Source: Neptuniibacter sp. CAU 1671 (GTDB lineage Bacteria > Pseudomonadota > Gammaproteobacteria > Pseudomonadales > Balneatricaceae). Taken from it: a stretch of 64,000 nucleotides of DNA. This document shows, piece after piece, positions 9,314 through 21,193 of this stretch; within the stretch, counting starts at the first letter, position 1, and the number at the start of each line of letters is the position of its first letter. A program made the position numbers and the translations under genes. The notes beneath the pieces are model-generated. The model did not search any database, was not told the DNA's origin, and was given only the letters and a program-made list of their open reading frames with translations. The stretch spans positions 1 to 64,000 of the forward strand of contig NZ_JARHUE010000002.1 of NCBI RefSeq assembly GCF_029222905.1, read 5' to 3'.

Positions 9314-11269
9314 TTGAATGACATGGCAAAAAATCTGGTGTTGTGGTTGGTGATTGCAGCGGTGCTGCTCACGGTGTTCAACAACTTCAATGAAAATACG
9401 GATACACAGCGTCTCAGTTATTCTGATTTTGTCTCGGAAGTACAGGCAGACCAGATTAGCAAGGTGGTTGTGGATGGTTATGTGATTCGGGGTCAGCGCG
9501 CCAACGGTGATCCGTTTGAGACAATTCGTCCGGCCCTGCAGGATCCCAAGCTGGTTGATGACCTGATCAACCACAATGTGGTGATCGAAGGGAAACAGCC
9601 GGAACAGCAGAGTATCTGGACCCAACTGTTAGTTGCGTCATTCCCGATTCTGGTCATTATCGCCGTGTTCATGTTCTTTATGCGCCAGATGCAGGGCGGT
9701 GGCGGCAAAGGCGGTCCAATGTCCTTTGGTAAATCCAAAGCACGCATGATGTCTGAAGACCAGATTAAAACCACCTTTGACGATGTGGCCGGTGTCGAAG
9801 AAGCCAAGGAAGACGTACGCGAACTGGTGGATTTCCTGCGTGATCCGGGCAAATTCCAGCGTTTGGGTGGTCATATTCCCCGTGGTGTATTGATGGCGGG
9901 CAGTCCGGGTACCGGTAAAACGCTGCTGGCAAAAGCGATTGCTGGCGAAGCCAAAGTGCCTTTCTTCAGTATTTCCGGTTCCGACTTTGTGGAAATGTTC
10001 GTTGGTGTGGGCGCATCCCGTGTGCGTGACATGTTTGATCAGGCGAAAAAGAACGCCCCATGCATCATCTTTATCGACGAGATCGATGCTGTGGGTCGGC
10101 ACCGTGGTGTAGGCCTCGGTGGGGGTAATGATGAGCGTGAGCAGACCCTGAACCAGTTGCTGGTTGAGATGGATGGTTTTGAGGGTACGGAAGGCATCAT
10201 CGTGATCGCCGCCACCAACCGTCCTGATGTTCTGGACCCGGCTCTACTGCGTCCTGGACGTTTCGACCGTCAGGTGCATGTGGGTCTGCCTGATATTCGA
10301 GGCCGTGAACAGATTCTTAAAGTTCATATGCGTAAGGTGCCACTGGCGGATGATGTTAAGCCTGAACTGATTGCCCGTGGTACGCCCGGTTTCTCCGGTG
10401 CTGATCTGGCTAATCTGGTGAACGAAGCGGCGTTGTTCGCTGCGCGTGATAACCGACGCCTGGTAGCTATGGAACAGTTTGAAAAAGCAAAAGACAAAAT
10501 CATGATGGGCGCTGAGCGTAAATCCATGGTGATGTCTTATAAAGAACGTCTGAATACCGCATACCACGAAGCAGGTCACGCGATCGTTGGACGTTTGATG
10601 CCTGAACATGATCCGGTGTACAAGGTCTCTATCATTCCGCGCGGTCGTGCGTTGGGTGTGACTATGTTCCTGCCGGAAGAGGATCGCTACAGCCACAGCC
10701 GTCAGTCGATTCTTTCCAATATTTGTTCACTCTATGGTGGTCGTATTGCGGAAGAGATGACGCTGGGTAAAGACGGTGTAACCACCGGTGCGTCCAATGA
10801 TATTCAGCGTGCCACTTCGTATGCGCGCAATATGGTTGCCAAGTGGGGCCTGAGCGAGGAGTTGGGGCCACTACTTTACGACGAAGAAGAAAGTGATCCG
10901 TTCAATCGTGGTTATGGCCAGGGCGCCAAGCCGTTGTCTGAAGAGACGCATCGTCGAATTGATGGTGAAACCCGCAAGATCATTGATAGCTGCTACGCCA
11001 AAGCCCAAAAACTGCTGGAAGATAACCGCGATATCCTTGAGGCCATGTGCGAAGCGTTGATGAAGTATGAAACCATCGACAGCAAGCAGATTGATCAGCT
11101 GATGGCCCGTGAACCGGTTTCTGATCCGGAAGGCTGGAGTGATGATAACGATAAAGGTGGCGATCACGGCGTTAAGGCAGAAGCTGAACCTGCGCAAGCC
11201 ACAGACGTACCTGAAGCTCCTGCTCAGGACGACGATATTCAGGGTGCGTCTGATCGACCTGCACATTAA
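9314..11269 (+). CDS. ftsH: ATP-dependent zinc metalloprotease FtsH
   Basis: An inner-membrane AAA+ protease that degrades unneeded or damaged membrane and regulatory proteins. Two membrane helices lie near residues 6-25 and 102-125. The Walker A motif reads GSPGTGKT, Walker [12 protein letters not shown], the second region of homology RPGRFDRQ, and the zinc site HEAGH is near residue 418. The start could be the TTG at 9314, about 8 nt after GAGG, or the ATG at 9323 that matches the E. coli start MAKNL. I prefer 9314 on spacing. The Ser in Walker A replaces the usual Pro. Confidence 0.96.
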   Translation: MNDMAKNLVLWLVIAAVLLTVFNNFNENTDTQRLSYSDFVSEVQADQISKVVVDGYVIRGQRANGDPFETIRPALQDPKLVDDLINHNVVIEGKQPEQQSIWTQLLVASFPILVIIAVFMFFMRQMQGGGGKGGPMSFGKSKARMMSEDQIKTTFDDVAGVEEAKEDVRELVDFLRDPGKFQRLGGHIPRGVLMAGSPGTGKTLLAKAIAGEAKVPFFSISGSDFVEMFVGVGASRVRDMFDQAKKNAPCIIFIDEIDAVGRHRGVGLGGGNDEREQTLNQLLVEMDGFEGTEGIIVIAATNRPDVLDPALLRPGRFDRQVHVGLPDIRGREQILKVHMRKVPLADDVKPELIARGTPGFSGADLANLVNEAALFAARDNRRLVAMEQFEKAKDKIMMGAERKSMVMSYKERLNTAYHEAGHAIVGRLMPEHDPVYKVSIIPRGRALGVTMFLPEEDRYSHSRQSILSNICSLYGGRIAEEMTLGKDGVTTGASNDIQRATSYARNMVAKWGLSEELGPLLYDEEESDPFNRGYGQGAKPLSEETHRRIDGETRKIIDSCYAKAQKLLEDNRDILEAMCEALMKYETIDSKQIDQLMAREPVSDPEGWSDDNDKGGDHGVKAEAEPAQATDVPEAPAQDDDIQGASDRPAH

Positions 11270-11286
11270 GTCTGTACTCTATACAG

Positions 11287-11315
11287 GGCTGGCCTTCGGC
11301 CAGCCTTTCTTTTTG
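11287..11315 (+). terminator. Intrinsic terminator after ftsH
   Basis: GGCTGGCC-TTC-GGCCAGCC at 11287-11305 is followed by a T-rich tract. It lies 17 nt after the ftsH stop and before folP. Confidence 0.85.
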
Positions 11316-11329
11316 CGGTCTCAACATTG

Positions 11330-12202
11330 ATGAATTTATCCCCCGAACTACGTTGTGGTTCTAGAACCCTGTCTTTGCACCGGCCTCATGTTATGGGCAT
11401 TTTGAATGTCACACCGGACTCCTTTTCCGATGGCGGTCAGTTTTATTCTGCGTCAGATCTGCGAGTGGATCAGGCATTAAAACATGCTGAAGCAATGGTT
11501 TCGGCGGGCGCTACACTGGTGGATATCGGTGGTGAATCTACCCGCCCTGGGGCAGCTGCGGTGTCAACTCAGGAAGAGCTGGACCGGGTGATTCCCGTGG
11601 TCGAAAAAATAGCCGCTTCTTTGGATGTGGTCATCTCTGTAGATACCAGCACTCCGGAAGTGATGACGGCTTCTGCGGCGGCTGGCGCAGGGCTTATTAA
11701 TGATGTGCGTGCGCTGGCGCGTGATGGTGCGCTGGCGGCTGCCGCCTCAACCGGGTTGCCCATCTGTTTAATGCATATGCAGGGTGCGCCGCAAACTATG
11801 CAAGATAATCCCCACTATCAGGATGTTGTGGAGGAAGTAGAGGGTTTCCTGGCAGCGCAGATTGCTCGTTGTGAAGCGGCGGGCATTTCACGTGAACAGT
11901 TATTACTGGACCCTGGTTTTGGATTTGGTAAAACGCTGGAGCATAATCTGACCCTGCTCAATCAGATGGAGCGGTTACATCACTGGGGTTTGCCCCTGTT
12001 GGTGGGTACCTCCCGGAAAACGATGATTGGACAGGTGTTGAATAAACCGGTCGATGAGCGACTGTTTGGTAGTGTTGCTACGGCGGTAATGGCGGTGATG
12101 AAAGGTGCCTGGATTGTCCGGGTGCATGATGTGGCAGAAACGGTTGATGCGATACGCATGACGTGGGCGGTGATGCAGGAAAAGGTTGAGGATAACGTAT
12201 GA
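11330..12202 (+). CDS. folP: Dihydropteroate synthase
   Basis: Condenses 6-hydroxymethyl-dihydropterin pyrophosphate with p-aminobenzoate in folate synthesis, and is the sulfonamide target. The pterin-binding signatures [15 protein letters not shown] and GGESTRPGA are near the N-terminus, and DPGFGFGKT lies in the second half. I used the ATG at 11330 rather than the TTG just before it, giving 290 residues. The stop overlaps the glmM start by 4 nt (ATGA), implying translational coupling. Confidence 0.96.
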   Translation: MNLSPELRCGSRTLSLHRPHVMGILNVTPDSFSDGGQFYSASDLRVDQALKHAEAMVSAGATLVDIGGESTRPGAAAVSTQEELDRVIPVVEKIAASLDVVISVDTSTPEVMTASAAAGAGLINDVRALARDGALAAAASTGLPICLMHMQGAPQTMQDNPHYQDVVEEVEGFLAAQIARCEAAGISREQLLLDPGFGFGKTLEHNLTLLNQMERLHHWGLPLLVGTSRKTMIGQVLNKPVDERLFGSVATAVMAVMKGAWIVRVHDVAETVDAIRMTWAVMQEKVEDNV

Positions 12203-13548
12203 GCAAGCGCTATTTCGGTACGGATGGAATTCGTGGACGGGTGGGTCAATACCCCGTAACACCGGATTTTATGCTTAAGCTCGGTTGGGCCGCGGGCCGG
12301 GTTTTTGCACGTGAAGGGCAGAGTAAAATTCTGATTGGCAAGGACACGCGCATTTCCGGTTACATGTTCGAGTCTGCACTTGAAGCGGGTCTCTCTGCTG
12401 CGGGAGTGGATGTGCTGCTGACCGGGCCAATGCCAACGCCCGCTGTGGCCTATCTTGCCCGTACATTCCGGGCAGATGCGGGCATTGTGATCAGTGCTTC
12501 CCATAACCCGTTTGATGATAACGGCATCAAGTTTTTCTCCGCGCAGGGTACCAAGTTACCGGATGAAATTGAGCATGCAATAGAAGCGCAGCTCGATCTG
12601 GCGATGACGACAGTCGATCCGGCTAAATTGGGTAAGGCGCGTCGCATTACAGATGCGGCAGGACGTTACATTGAATTCTGTAAAGCTACGGCAAGTGGAT
12701 TGAACCTGAAGGGCCTTAAGATCGTGGTTGATTGTGCCAATGGTGCAACCTATCACGTGGCGCCATCCGTATTCAGAGAGCTGGGTGCACAGATTGTTGA
12801 AATCGCCTCGTCACCAGACGGTTTAAATATCAACGAGCAATGCGGTGCCACCTCAACGGCGTTGCTGCAGGCGGGGGTACTGGCAGAAAAAGCGGATCTG
12901 GGGATTGCACTGGATGGCGATGGCGATCGGGTCATTATGGTCGATCATGCCGGTCAAGAGGTAGACGGTGATGAGCTGCTCTACATTATCGTTTGCCAGC
13001 TGAAGCGTGAGGGTAGTTTTCAGGGCGGTGTAGTTGGAACACTGATGTCGAACTTCGGTCTTGAGCAAGCGCTGCGTCGGGAAGAGATTCCGTTTTTACG
13101 CGCCAAGGTGGGCGACCGTTATGTCATGGAAACCCTGTCTGAGCAGGGCTGGATGCTGGGTGGTGAAAGCTCGGGGCATCTGGTGTGCCGTCATCTGACA
13201 ACCACTGGCGATGGCATTGTTGCCGCATTGCAGGTGCTTAAAGGGATGCGAGAAACCGGGCAAAGTCTGGCGGAGCTGCGCTCCGGTATGACCAAGCTGC
13301 CTCAGAAAATGATCAACGTAAGGTTGAAGACCCGGGTTTCAATCGAAGGCGTTTCGGCCATTGATGAGGCGGTTGCCGCGGTGGAACAGCAGCTGGGTCA
13401 GCGAGGCCGGGTTCTGCTGCGTCCTTCTGGCACAGAACCAGTGGTGCGCGTCATGGTGGAAGGAGAGGATGAAACCGAAGTTTCAGGCCTCTGTGAACAG
13501 TTGGCGGCAACGGTGGAAAAAGCCCTGCAACAGCTTGAAACTTGTTGA
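12199..13548 (+). CDS. glmM: Phosphoglucosamine mutase
   Basis: Interconverts glucosamine-6-phosphate and glucosamine-1-phosphate on the way to UDP-GlcNAc for peptidoglycan and LPS. The active-site phosphoserine loop [13 protein letters not shown] gives the catalytic Ser at about residue 101. The metal loop [12 protein letters not shown] and the C-terminal [12 protein letters not shown] phosphate-binding loop are present. At 449 residues it is of standard length. It overlaps folP by 4 nt, the same folP-glmM pairing as in E. coli. Confidence 0.97.
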   Translation: MSKRYFGTDGIRGRVGQYPVTPDFMLKLGWAAGRVFAREGQSKILIGKDTRISGYMFESALEAGLSAAGVDVLLTGPMPTPAVAYLARTFRADAGIVISASHNPFDDNGIKFFSAQGTKLPDEIEHAIEAQLDLAMTTVDPAKLGKARRITDAAGRYIEFCKATASGLNLKGLKIVVDCANGATYHVAPSVFRELGAQIVEIASSPDGLNINEQCGATSTALLQAGVLAEKADLGIALDGDGDRVIMVDHAGQEVDGDELLYIIVCQLKREGSFQGGVVGTLMSNFGLEQALRREEIPFLRAKVGDRYVMETLSEQGWMLGGESSGHLVCRHLTTTGDGIVAALQVLKGMRETGQSLAELRSGMTKLPQKMINVRLKTRVSIEGVSAIDEAVAAVEQQLGQRGRVLLRPSGTEPVVRVMVEGEDETEVSGLCEQLAATVEKALQQLETC

Positions 13549-13589
13549 TAACGCAGTTACTATTTGCGCCTCTTTGCGAGGGGGTCTCA

Positions 13590-14354
13590 ATGCGTAGAGC
13601 ACTGGTTGCCGGTAATTGGAAAATGAATGGCAGCAGCGAATCGATCCGGACGTTGTTGTCAGGTCTGGTGAGTGGTTGTCAAGCAACTGTCGCTGAAGTG
13701 CTGGTGTGTCCGCCGTCGGTGTATCTGGCCCAGGTGACACAAACGCTGCAAGAATCCCCGATTGCCGTAGGCGCGCAGAACGTATCGGAGCACTCAGCGG
13801 GTGCTTATACGGGAGAAGTAGCCCCTGGCATGTTGATCGATCTGGGTTGTCAGTATGTGATTTTAGGTCACTCTGAACGCCGTGCGCTTTACGGTGAGAC
13901 AGATCAGCAGGTGGCAGCTAAGTTCAGCGCCGCACTGGAAGCAGGATTAAAGCCGATTCTATGTGTGGGTGAGACGCTGGAACAGCGTGAGCAGGGCGTG
14001 ACTCTGCAGGTAATTGGTACGCAGCTGCAGGCGGTGATTGATCACTGCGGTATTGCGGCCTTTGCTGATGCCGTGATTGCTTATGAGCCTGTTTGGGCGA
14101 TTGGTACCGGTAAAACGGCCACAGCTGAACAGGCGCAGGAAGTGCATCTGGCGATTCGCCAGCAGCTGTCGCAAGCCGACAAGTCTATCGCTGAGGGCTG
14201 TCGCATTCTGTATGGCGGCAGCGTAAATGCAGCGAATGCGGCAGAACTGTTTGCCAAACCCGACGTAGACGGTGGTCTGGTGGGCGGTGCTTCGCTGAAA
14301 GCCGATGAATTTATCACCATCTGCCAGGTGGCAGGTGAAGAAAAGACGGTCTGA
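13590..14354 (+). CDS. tpiA: Triose-phosphate isomerase
   Basis: A 254-residue TIM barrel that interconverts dihydroxyacetone phosphate and glyceraldehyde-3-phosphate. The substrate Asn and Lys are in GNWKMN (residues 8-13), the catalytic His is in ILGHSERR, and the catalytic Glu is in AYEPVWAIGTG. I chose the ATG at 13590, preceded by GAGGGGG, rather than an upstream start inside glmM. secG begins 1 nt after the stop. Confidence 0.97.
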   Translation: MRRALVAGNWKMNGSSESIRTLLSGLVSGCQATVAEVLVCPPSVYLAQVTQTLQESPIAVGAQNVSEHSAGAYTGEVAPGMLIDLGCQYVILGHSERRALYGETDQQVAAKFSAALEAGLKPILCVGETLEQREQGVTLQVIGTQLQAVIDHCGIAAFADAVIAYEPVWAIGTGKTATAEQAQEVHLAIRQQLSQADKSIAEGCRILYGGSVNAANAAELFAKPDVDGGLVGGASLKADEFITICQVAGEEKTV

Positions 14355-14355
14355 T

Positions 14356-14745
14356 ATGGAAACTATAGTTCTGATCATTCATGTACTGCTTGCAGCGGCC
14401 GTAATCGGCCTGATTCTGCTGCAGCAGGGCAAAGGTGCTGAGGCAGGTGCTTCCTTTGGTGCGGGCGCATCTCAGACAGTATTTGGCAGTACCGGCAGTG
14501 GTAACTTCCTGTCACGCATGACTGCAGTGGTTGCTGCAGGCATCTTTGCGACCAGCTTCGTGCTGGCTGTGTATGCCAAAAATAAAGCGGATGCCGTGAA
14601 CGATGCGGGCATCCCTTCTGCAGAATTGATTGAAAGTGCTGCTGAGGCGCCTGTTGTTGATACTGAACAGCTGCCTGCACTGGAAGAGAATCAGGCGCCT
14701 GCGGCTCCCGCAGCGTCCGAGTCTGATATTCCAAAAGCAGACTGA
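14356..14745 (+). CDS. secG: Protein-export membrane protein SecG
   Basis: A 129-residue SecYEG translocon subunit with two membrane helices, at about residues 4-24 and 55-73. The conserved cytoplasmic loop GAEAGASFGAGASQTVFGS lies between them. The C-terminal tail is Ala/Glu-rich and variable. The ATG at 14356 is 1 nt after the tpiA stop. The tpiA-secG-tRNA-Leu order is typical of gammaproteobacteria. Confidence 0.95.
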   Translation: METIVLIIHVLLAAAVIGLILLQQGKGAEAGASFGAGASQTVFGSTGSGNFLSRMTAVVAAGIFATSFVLAVYAKNKADAVNDAGIPSAELIESAAEAPVVDTEQLPALEENQAPAAPAASESDIPKAD

Positions 14746-14758
14746 TCAAGTGAGTTTG

Positions 14759-14844
14759 GCCCAAGTGGTGGAATTGGTAGACACGCTATCTTGAGGGGGT
14801 AGTGGCCGTAGGCCGTGCCGGTTCAAGTCCGGCCTTGGGCACCA
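14759..14844 (+). tRNA. tRNA-Leu, anticodon GAG
   Basis: An 86-nt class II tRNA including the encoded CCA. The acceptor stem GCCCAAG pairs with CTTGGGC. The anticodon stem CTATC/GGTAG holds the loop TTGAGGG, giving anticodon GAG. The long variable arm GTGGCCGTAGGCCGT follows, then the T arm with GGTTCAAGTCC. Confidence 0.97.
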
Positions 14845-14919
14845 TTTTGCACAACAGCATTCGTACTGTTGTGTTGATAAAAGTAGGCTGTAAATATATA
14901 ATTTGCGCCAGCTTTTTGT

Positions 14920-14996
<77 letters not shown>

Positions 14997-15011
14997 ACCT
15001 TTTTCTTGGAG

Positions 15012-15035
15012 AAGCCCCTATTAAGGGGCTTTTTC
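15012..15035 (+). terminator. Intrinsic terminator after the tRNA pair
   Basis: AAGCCCCT-ATTA-AGGGGCTT followed by TTTT, 15 nt after tRNA-fMet. It separates the secG-tRNA transcript from the rimP-nusA operon, or lets only part of it through. Confidence 0.85.
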
Positions 15036-15140
15036 GTAGGTCTCGTGTGGCGCCTGAGGGTGTAGCGCAACAGGAATGGGTCAATTGGACCCATTTTTTA
15101 TTGGTTTAACAGATTACGTTCAAACGTAAGTGGAGACGCG

Positions 15141-15599
15141 GTGTCAGCTAAGATTGGTCAACTACAGACCCTGCTTGAACCGGCAGTAACAGCACTGGAA
15201 TTTGAGCTTTGGGGGATCGAATTTCTCTCTCAGGGCCGCCACAGCACGTTGCGAGTTTATATCGATTCACCTGAGGGAGTGTCGGTGGACGACTGCGCAC
15301 GTGTCAGTCACCAGATCAGCGGTATTTTGGATGTAGAAGATCCAATTACCGGAAACTACACCCTGGAAGTTTCTTCGCCAGGTATGGATCGACCCCTGTT
15401 TACTCTGGAACAGTTCGCGGCCTATGCCGGTGAACAGGTCCAGATTCGCTTGCGTCTGGCGTTTGAAGGACGTCGCAAGTTCAAGGGTGTGCTTAACGGC
15501 GTAGACGGCGACGATGTTTTGGTCGTTGTGGGTGATGAAGAGTATATGCTGCCGATCGACTATATCGATCGTGCGAACATTATTCCCCGGTTTGAGTGA
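15141..15599 (+). CDS. rimP: Ribosome maturation factor RimP
   Basis: A 152-residue 30S-assembly factor in two domains. The first is an alpha-beta domain with [20 protein letters not shown] and [12 protein letters not shown]. The second is an Sm-like C-terminal barrel. The start is GTG at 15141 with GGAG upstream. It is the first gene of the classical rimP-nusA-infB-rbfA-truB-rpsO-pnp cluster, and its stop lies 31 nt before nusA. Confidence 0.95.
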   Translation: MSAKIGQLQTLLEPAVTALEFELWGIEFLSQGRHSTLRVYIDSPEGVSVDDCARVSHQISGILDVEDPITGNYTLEVSSPGMDRPLFTLEQFAAYAGEQVQIRLRLAFEGRRKFKGVLNGVDGDDVLVVVGDEEYMLPIDYIDRANIIPRFE

Positions 15600-15630
15600 C
15601 CGGAATTAGGGTTTTTTGCGAGGCAAGGGC

Positions 15631-17118
15631 ATGAACAAAGAGATTCTGTTGGTTGCGGAAGCCGTATCTAACGAAAAAGATGTTCCTAAAGAGGTGATCT
15701 TCGAAGCGATTGAAGTGGCGCTGGCGACAGCGACTAAAAAACGCTACGACGAAGAGGCCGATATCCGTGTCGTCATTGATCGTACCACCGGGGATTATGA
15801 AACTTTCCGTCGCTGGCTGGTGGTCAGCAATGATGAAGTACCTGCACTGGGTACAGAACTGACGCTGGAAGAAGCGCTGGAAATCGACACGGCTATGCAG
15901 CCGGGCGATATCCACGAAGAGCAGGTTGAGTCTGTTAAGTTCGGTCGCATCGCGGCGCAGACCGCGAAGCAGGTTATCGTACAGAAAGTACGTGAAGCCG
16001 AGCGTACCAAGGTTGTTGAGCAGTACCGCGACCGTCTGGGTGAGCTGATCTCCGGTACCGTTAAGAAAGTGACACGTGACAACATTATCGTTGACCTGGG
16101 TAACAACGCGGAAGCGCTGCTGCCACGTGATCAGCTGATTCAGCGTGAAGCGTTCCGTATGGGTGACCGCGTTCGCGCGGTGCTGCTGGAAGTGCGTGCT
16201 GAAGGCCGTGGCCCACAGCTGGTGCTGAGCCGTGCCTGCAACGAGATGCTGATCGAACTGTTCCGAATTGAAGTGCCTGAAATCTCCGAAGAAGTTATCG
16301 AGATTCGTGCAGCGGCCCGTGATCCGGGTTCTCGCGCTAAGATCGCGGTTAAAACCAACGACGGTCGTATCGATCCGGTGGGTGCCTGCGTAGGTATGCG
16401 TGGCAGCCGTGTACAGGCTGTATCCAATGAGCTGAGCGGTGAGCGTGTTGATATCGTGCTGTGGGATGATAACCCGGCGCAGCTGGTTATCAATGCAATG
16501 GCACCGGCTGAAGTGGCATCTATTGTCGTGGATGAAGAAACCCATTCCATGGATGTTGCGGTCGCTGAAGATGCACTGGCGCTGGCAATTGGCCGTAATG
16601 GTCAGAACGTTCGTCTGGCATCAGAACTGACCGGTTGGTCACTGAATGTGATGACCGAAGCTGAAGCGGTTGAAAAACATCAGTCTGAAGTGGGCTCGGT
16701 CATTGACCAGTTCATTCAGCATCTGGATGTGGATGAAGATGTGGCACAGGTGCTGGTGGATGAAGGTTTCACCACGCTTGAAGAAGTCGCCTATGTGCCG
16801 GTAGAAGAGATGCTCGAGATTGATGGCTTTGATGAAGACATCGTTGAAGAGCTGCGCAAACGCGCCAAAGATGCGTTGCTGACACTGGCAATCGCAAATG
16901 AAGAGAAATTGGATCAGGCTGAACCAGCCGAAGATCTTCTGCAGATGGACGGTATGGACCGTCATTTAGCTTTCCTGTTGGCCGCTCAGGGTATTGTTAC
17001 GATGGAAGATCTGGCCGAACAGTCTGTTGATGACCTTCTGGACATCGAAGGTATCAACGAAGAACGTGCTGCGAGTCTGATTATGACCGCACGTGCGCCT
17101 TGGTTTGCAGAAGAATAA
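15631..17118 (+). CDS. nusA: Transcription termination/antitermination factor NusA
   Basis: A 495-residue factor that binds RNA polymerase and RNA. The N-terminal polymerase-binding domain opens [19 protein letters not shown]. An S1 domain ([16 protein letters not shown]), then two KH domains ([31 protein letters not shown]) follow. Two C-terminal acidic repeats begin near residue 365 and 440, as in E. coli NusA. The start is the ATG at 15631. infB follows after 25 nt. Confidence 0.97.
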   Translation: MNKEILLVAEAVSNEKDVPKEVIFEAIEVALATATKKRYDEEADIRVVIDRTTGDYETFRRWLVVSNDEVPALGTELTLEEALEIDTAMQPGDIHEEQVESVKFGRIAAQTAKQVIVQKVREAERTKVVEQYRDRLGELISGTVKKVTRDNIIVDLGNNAEALLPRDQLIQREAFRMGDRVRAVLLEVRAEGRGPQLVLSRACNEMLIELFRIEVPEISEEVIEIRAAARDPGSRAKIAVKTNDGRIDPVGACVGMRGSRVQAVSNELSGERVDIVLWDDNPAQLVINAMAPAEVASIVVDEETHSMDVAVAEDALALAIGRNGQNVRLASELTGWSLNVMTEAEAVEKHQSEVGSVIDQFIQHLDVDEDVAQVLVDEGFTTLEEVAYVPVEEMLEIDGFDEDIVEELRKRAKDALLTLAIANEEKLDQAEPAEDLLQMDGMDRHLAFLLAAQGIVTMEDLAEQSVDDLLDIEGINEERAASLIMTARAPWFAEE

Positions 17119-17143
17119 CGAGAACGGAAGAGGAGCCTCCTTT

Positions 17144-19708
17144 ATGGCAGAAGTCACAGTCAAGCAGCTTGCCGATATGGTGGGTGTTTCCGTTGAGCGT
17201 TTGCAGGAGCAGATGCTTGAAGCCGGTATTGATGGTAAAAATGCAGCTTCTTCGGTTTCCGAAGCAGAACGTCAATCCCTGTTGAATCACCTGAAACGCA
17301 GTCATGGCGAATCAGGTGATGCTGGTGAGCCCAAAAAAATCACCCTGAAGCGTAAAACGACCTCGCAGTTGAAGGTAGCTGGCGCATCTGGCAAGAAAAA
17401 AACAGTAAACGTTGAAGTACGCAAAAAGCGCACTTACATCAAACGCTCTGAGATTGAGCCTGATCAGGTAGACGATCAGGTCAATGAAGAAGCGATGGTC
17501 GACGTTCAGCAGGTAGAAGAGCAGCGTCAGCAGCAGGAAGCTGAGCAGGCGCGTCTGGCTCGCGAAGAAGCAGAAGCCAAAGCACAGGCTGAAGCCAAAG
17601 CAAAAGCAGAGGCTGAAGCAAAAGCGAAGGAAGAAGCTGAAGCAAAAGCCAAAGCAGAAGCTGAACTTAAGAAAAGCGAAGTCAGCGCCGCGCCCAAAAA
17701 AGCGCAGCCAGCCGCCGGTGCGGCTGATGCTGACCGGTCAGCGAAGCCAGGTTGGACCGAAGAGAAGAAAAAAGAAGCAGGTGGTCGCAGCGGTAAAACC
17801 CGCAAACGCGAAGATGGACGTTCACGTTTCGATGACGATGACCGTTCCGGTAACCGCCGCGGGGGTAAACTGACCCGTGTTCGTGACAAAAAAGGCAAGC
17901 TGGTTTCCAACAAGCCAAACAAACACGGCTTTAAAGAACCAACCGCGCCGCAGGTGATGGATGTAAGCATCCCGGAAAGCATTACCGTTGCTGACCTGGC
18001 CAAGAAGATGAATATCAAGGCTGCGGAAGTCATCAAAGTGATGTTTGGCATGGGTGCCATGGCCACCATCAACCAGGTGATCGATCAGGATACTGCTGTA
18101 CTGGTGGTGGAAGAGATGGGTCACAAGCCGGTACCGCTGCAGGAAAATGCGGTGGAAGAGGCACTGATGGAAAGTATTCAGGCACAGCAGGGCGAAGCGG
18201 AAAGCCGCGCACCGGTTGTGACCGTTATGGGTCACGTTGACCACGGTAAAACCTCATTACTTGACTATATCCGTTCTACCCGCGTTGCATCAGGTGAGTC
18301 CGGTGGTATTACCCAGCATATCGGTGCCTACCATGTAGAAACTGAAAATGGCATGGTGACCTTCCTGGATACACCGGGCCACGCTGCGTTCACTGCAATG
18401 CGTGCTCGTGGTGCCTCTGTTACCGATATCGTAATTCTGGTGGTTGCTGCAGACGATGGCGTAATGCCGCAGACCGAGGAAGCGGTTCAGCACGCGAAAG
18501 CGGCGGGCGTACCTCTGGTGGTTGCGGTCAACAAGATTGATAAAGAACAGGCCGACCCAGACCGTGTTAAGAACGAGCTGTCCGCGCTGAATGTTATCCC
18601 TGAAGAGTGGGGCGGTGAAAACCAGTTTGTGAATGTTTCTGCCAAAACCGGTGAAGGCATTGATGATCTGCTGGACGCTGTGCTGCTGCAGGCTGAGATC
18701 CTTGAACTGACCGCTGTGCCGAATGCACCGGGTCAGGGTGTAGTGGTTGAGTCTCGTCTGGATAAGGGCCGTGGTCCTGTTGCTACAGTTCTGGTTCAGA
18801 ACGGTACCCTGCGCAAGGGCGATATCGTGCTGGCGGGTCTGCATTATGGCCGTATTCGCGCCATGCTGGATGAGAACGGTAAGCCGGTCGATGAAGCCGG
18901 TCCGGCCATTCCTGTAGAAATTCAGGGTCTGGACGGAACGCCGGATGCCGGTGACGAGTTCACTATGGTGTCCAACGAGAAGAAAGCGCGTGAAGTGGCG
19001 CTGTTCCGTCAGGGTAAATACCGTGATGTGAAACTGGCTCGTCAGCAGAAATCCAAGCTGGAAAACCTGTTCGCCAATATGCAGGCAGGTGACGTGAAGA
19101 CCTTTAACATCGTCCTCAAAACCGATGTGCGGGGTTCTCTGGAAGCACTGACTCATGCGCTGGAAGACCTGTCCACGGACGAAGTGAAAGTGAACATTGT
19201 CTCCGGTGGTGTAGGCGGTATTGCTGAAACCGACGCTAACCTGGCGGTAACGGCCTCTGCGTTGATGATCGGCTTTAACGTTCGTGCGGATGCTCAGGCG
19301 CGTCAGGTCCTGGAGCGTGAAGGTATCGAGCTGCGCTACTACAGCGTTATCTATGACATCATCGATGACGTAAAACAGGCGATGACCGGTCTGCTGTCAC
19401 CTGAGTACAAAGAAGAGATCGTGGGTGTCGCGGAAGTACGTGATGTGTTCCGTTCGCCGAAGTTTGGCTCTGTAGCCGGCTGTATGGTGATCGAGGGTAC
19501 CGTATACCGCAGCAAACGTATCCGTGTACTGCGTGACAACGTGGTGATCTATGAAGGCGAGCTGGAATCCCTGCGTCGCTTCAAAGATGCCGTTAACGAA
19601 GTCCGTCAGGGTATGGAATGTGGTATCGGTGTGAAGAACTACAACGATGTTAAAGTCGGTGACCAGATTGAGGTTTACGACACCATCGAAGTACAACGCA
19701 CTCTATAA
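17144..19708 (+). CDS. infB: Translation initiation factor IF-2
   Basis: An 854-residue GTPase that brings initiator tRNA-fMet to the 30S subunit. It has a small N-terminal IF2_N domain and a long Ala/Glu/Lys-rich linker (about residues 125-185). A second IF2_N domain ([19 protein letters not shown]) follows. The G domain has GHVDHGKT near residue 362, then DTPGH and NKID, and the C-terminal fMet-binding domains follow. The start is the ATG at 17144 after AGAGGAG. The initiator tRNA gene lies in the same neighbourhood. Confidence 0.98.
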   Translation: MAEVTVKQLADMVGVSVERLQEQMLEAGIDGKNAASSVSEAERQSLLNHLKRSHGESGDAGEPKKITLKRKTTSQLKVAGASGKKKTVNVEVRKKRTYIKRSEIEPDQVDDQVNEEAMVDVQQVEEQRQQQEAEQARLAREEAEAKAQAEAKAKAEAEAKAKEEAEAKAKAEAELKKSEVSAAPKKAQPAAGAADADRSAKPGWTEEKKKEAGGRSGKTRKREDGRSRFDDDDRSGNRRGGKLTRVRDKKGKLVSNKPNKHGFKEPTAPQVMDVSIPESITVADLAKKMNIKAAEVIKVMFGMGAMATINQVIDQDTAVLVVEEMGHKPVPLQENAVEEALMESIQAQQGEAESRAPVVTVMGHVDHGKTSLLDYIRSTRVASGESGGITQHIGAYHVETENGMVTFLDTPGHAAFTAMRARGASVTDIVILVVAADDGVMPQTEEAVQHAKAAGVPLVVAVNKIDKEQADPDRVKNELSALNVIPEEWGGENQFVNVSAKTGEGIDDLLDAVLLQAEILELTAVPNAPGQGVVVESRLDKGRGPVATVLVQNGTLRKGDIVLAGLHYGRIRAMLDENGKPVDEAGPAIPVEIQGLDGTPDAGDEFTMVSNEKKAREVALFRQGKYRDVKLARQQKSKLENLFANMQAGDVKTFNIVLKTDVRGSLEALTHALEDLSTDEVKVNIVSGGVGGIAETDANLAVTASALMIGFNVRADAQARQVLEREGIELRYYSVIYDIIDDVKQAMTGLLSPEYKEEIVGVAEVRDVFRSPKFGSVAGCMVIEGTVYRSKRIRVLRDNVVIYEGELESLRRFKDAVNEVRQGMECGIGVKNYNDVKVGDQIEVYDTIEVQRTL

Positions 19709-19726
19709 GGTTGAACTGAAAACAAT

Positions 19727-20122
19727 ATGGCGAGAGATTACAGCCGTACTCAACGGATCGGTGACCAGCTCCAGCGCGAGCTGGCTCAACTGATCCAGTT
19801 TCAAATCAAAGACCCCCGTCTGGGCATGGTCACAGTCAGCCACGCCAAGGTCAGCAAAGATCTTGGTTTCGCCGATGTGTATATCACTGTATTGCCTAAA
19901 GGCGATCAGGATGAAGCGGAAGCGATTGTGGTGGCCCTGAAGGTGCTCAACAACGCGGCGGGTTTTCTGCGCGGGGAACTGGCCCATGCGATCAAACTGC
20001 GGGTGATGCCGCAGTTGCGTTTTCATTTCGACGAAAGCATCGAACGAGGCCGTCACCTGCACAGTCTGATCGAGAGCGCTATCCGTCAGGAAAACGCATC
20101 GCAAAAATCAGACGAGGAGTAA
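19727..20122 (+). CDS. rbfA: Ribosome-binding factor A
   Basis: A 131-residue KH-like protein needed for late 30S maturation and 16S rRNA 5'-end processing. The conserved RTQRIGDQLQRELAQLIQ start and the HAIKLRVMPQLRFHFDESIERG segment are clear. The 18-nt gap to infB and 3-nt gap to truB mark one operon. Confidence 0.96.
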   Translation: MARDYSRTQRIGDQLQRELAQLIQFQIKDPRLGMVTVSHAKVSKDLGFADVYITVLPKGDQDEAEAIVVALKVLNNAAGFLRGELAHAIKLRVMPQLRFHFDESIERGRHLHSLIESAIRQENASQKSDEE

Positions 20123-20125
20123 TCC

Positions 20126-21106
20126 TTGGGGGCTCAACGCAAACGCCGTGGCCGTCCGGTTAACGGCGTTCTCTTACTGCACAAGGCCGGAGGCATCTCC
20201 TCCAACGCCGCTCTGCAGCAGATCAAACGACTTTATCAGGCGCAGAAAGCGGGCCATACCGGTGCGCTGGATCCGCTTGCAACCGGCATGCTGCCGATCT
20301 GTCTGGGTGAAGCCACCAAGTTTTCTCAGTACCTTTTAGATGCTGACAAGGTGTATCAGACTACCGCCAAACTTGGCGTGCGTACCGATAGCAGCGATGC
20401 GGATGGCCAGGTGGTTGAAGAGAAACCGGTGCCTGAAAATCTCACCGCAGCACAGATTGAAGCCCTGCTGGTGGAACACTTCAGTGGTGAAATCGAGCAG
20501 GTACCGTCCATGTTCTCTGCGCTGAAGTTTCAGGGTCAGCCGCTGTACAAGCTGGCGCGCAAGGGGATTCAGGTTGAGGTTAAACCACGGCGTGTCACCA
20601 TCCATTCGATTCGGTTGACCGGCTTTCGGGGTGATGAACTGGATCTTGAGGTGCACTGCTCCAAAGGCACCTATATCCGCTCGATTGTTGAGGACCTTGG
20701 TCTGTTGCTCGGCTGTGGTGCCCATGTGACCCGCCTGCACCGGCTGGATGTGGGCGCGTACCGTGCCGAACAGATGCTGACCCTGGCGGAAATTGAGGAA
20801 AAAATCGCCGATTTTGACCCCGAAACCGAGCTTGAAAGCATACAAAATACCCTGGATGCGCTATTATTGCCGCCCTGGGCAGCGGTTTCGGCGTTACCGG
20901 AATTTTCGCTTGATGCCCAGCAGAGTCTGCTGATGCAGCAGGGGCAGTCACTGCTCTGTGAAGAGTTGCCAGAGCTGACTCAGGTCCGATTATTTACCAC
21001 AGATGGCCAGTTCCTAGGTGTGGCCATGGTGGAACAGGGGCGATTGAAACCCCAGCGTTTGATCAGTACTACTGATCTGCAGAACACCCCGGAGCACGGG
21101 TTGTGA
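20126..21106 (+). CDS. truB: tRNA pseudouridine(55) synthase TruB
   Basis: Forms pseudouridine 55 in the T loop of tRNAs. The catalytic Asp49 lies in GHTGALDPLATG. The GTYIRSI motif and a C-terminal PUA-like region are present. It is 326 residues long. The start appears to be TTG at 20126, placed 8 nt after GAGGAG and 3 nt after the rbfA stop. No ATG in frame would keep the N-terminal VNGVLLLHKAGGISS. Confidence 0.96.
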   Translation: MGAQRKRRGRPVNGVLLLHKAGGISSNAALQQIKRLYQAQKAGHTGALDPLATGMLPICLGEATKFSQYLLDADKVYQTTAKLGVRTDSSDADGQVVEEKPVPENLTAAQIEALLVEHFSGEIEQVPSMFSALKFQGQPLYKLARKGIQVEVKPRRVTIHSIRLTGFRGDELDLEVHCSKGTYIRSIVEDLGLLLGCGAHVTRLHRLDVGAYRAEQMLTLAEIEEKIADFDPETELESIQNTLDALLLPPWAAVSALPEFSLDAQQSLLMQQGQSLLCEELPELTQVRLFTTDGQFLGVAMVEQGRLKPQRLISTTDLQNTPEHGL

Positions 21107-21193
21107 CGTTGTACTGGAAATATGCCCGGTACATCGTGTCTTTAATCCAGCGGTTGGCGTGCCACCGCGTGCATATTTAAGAGGAAATACAAC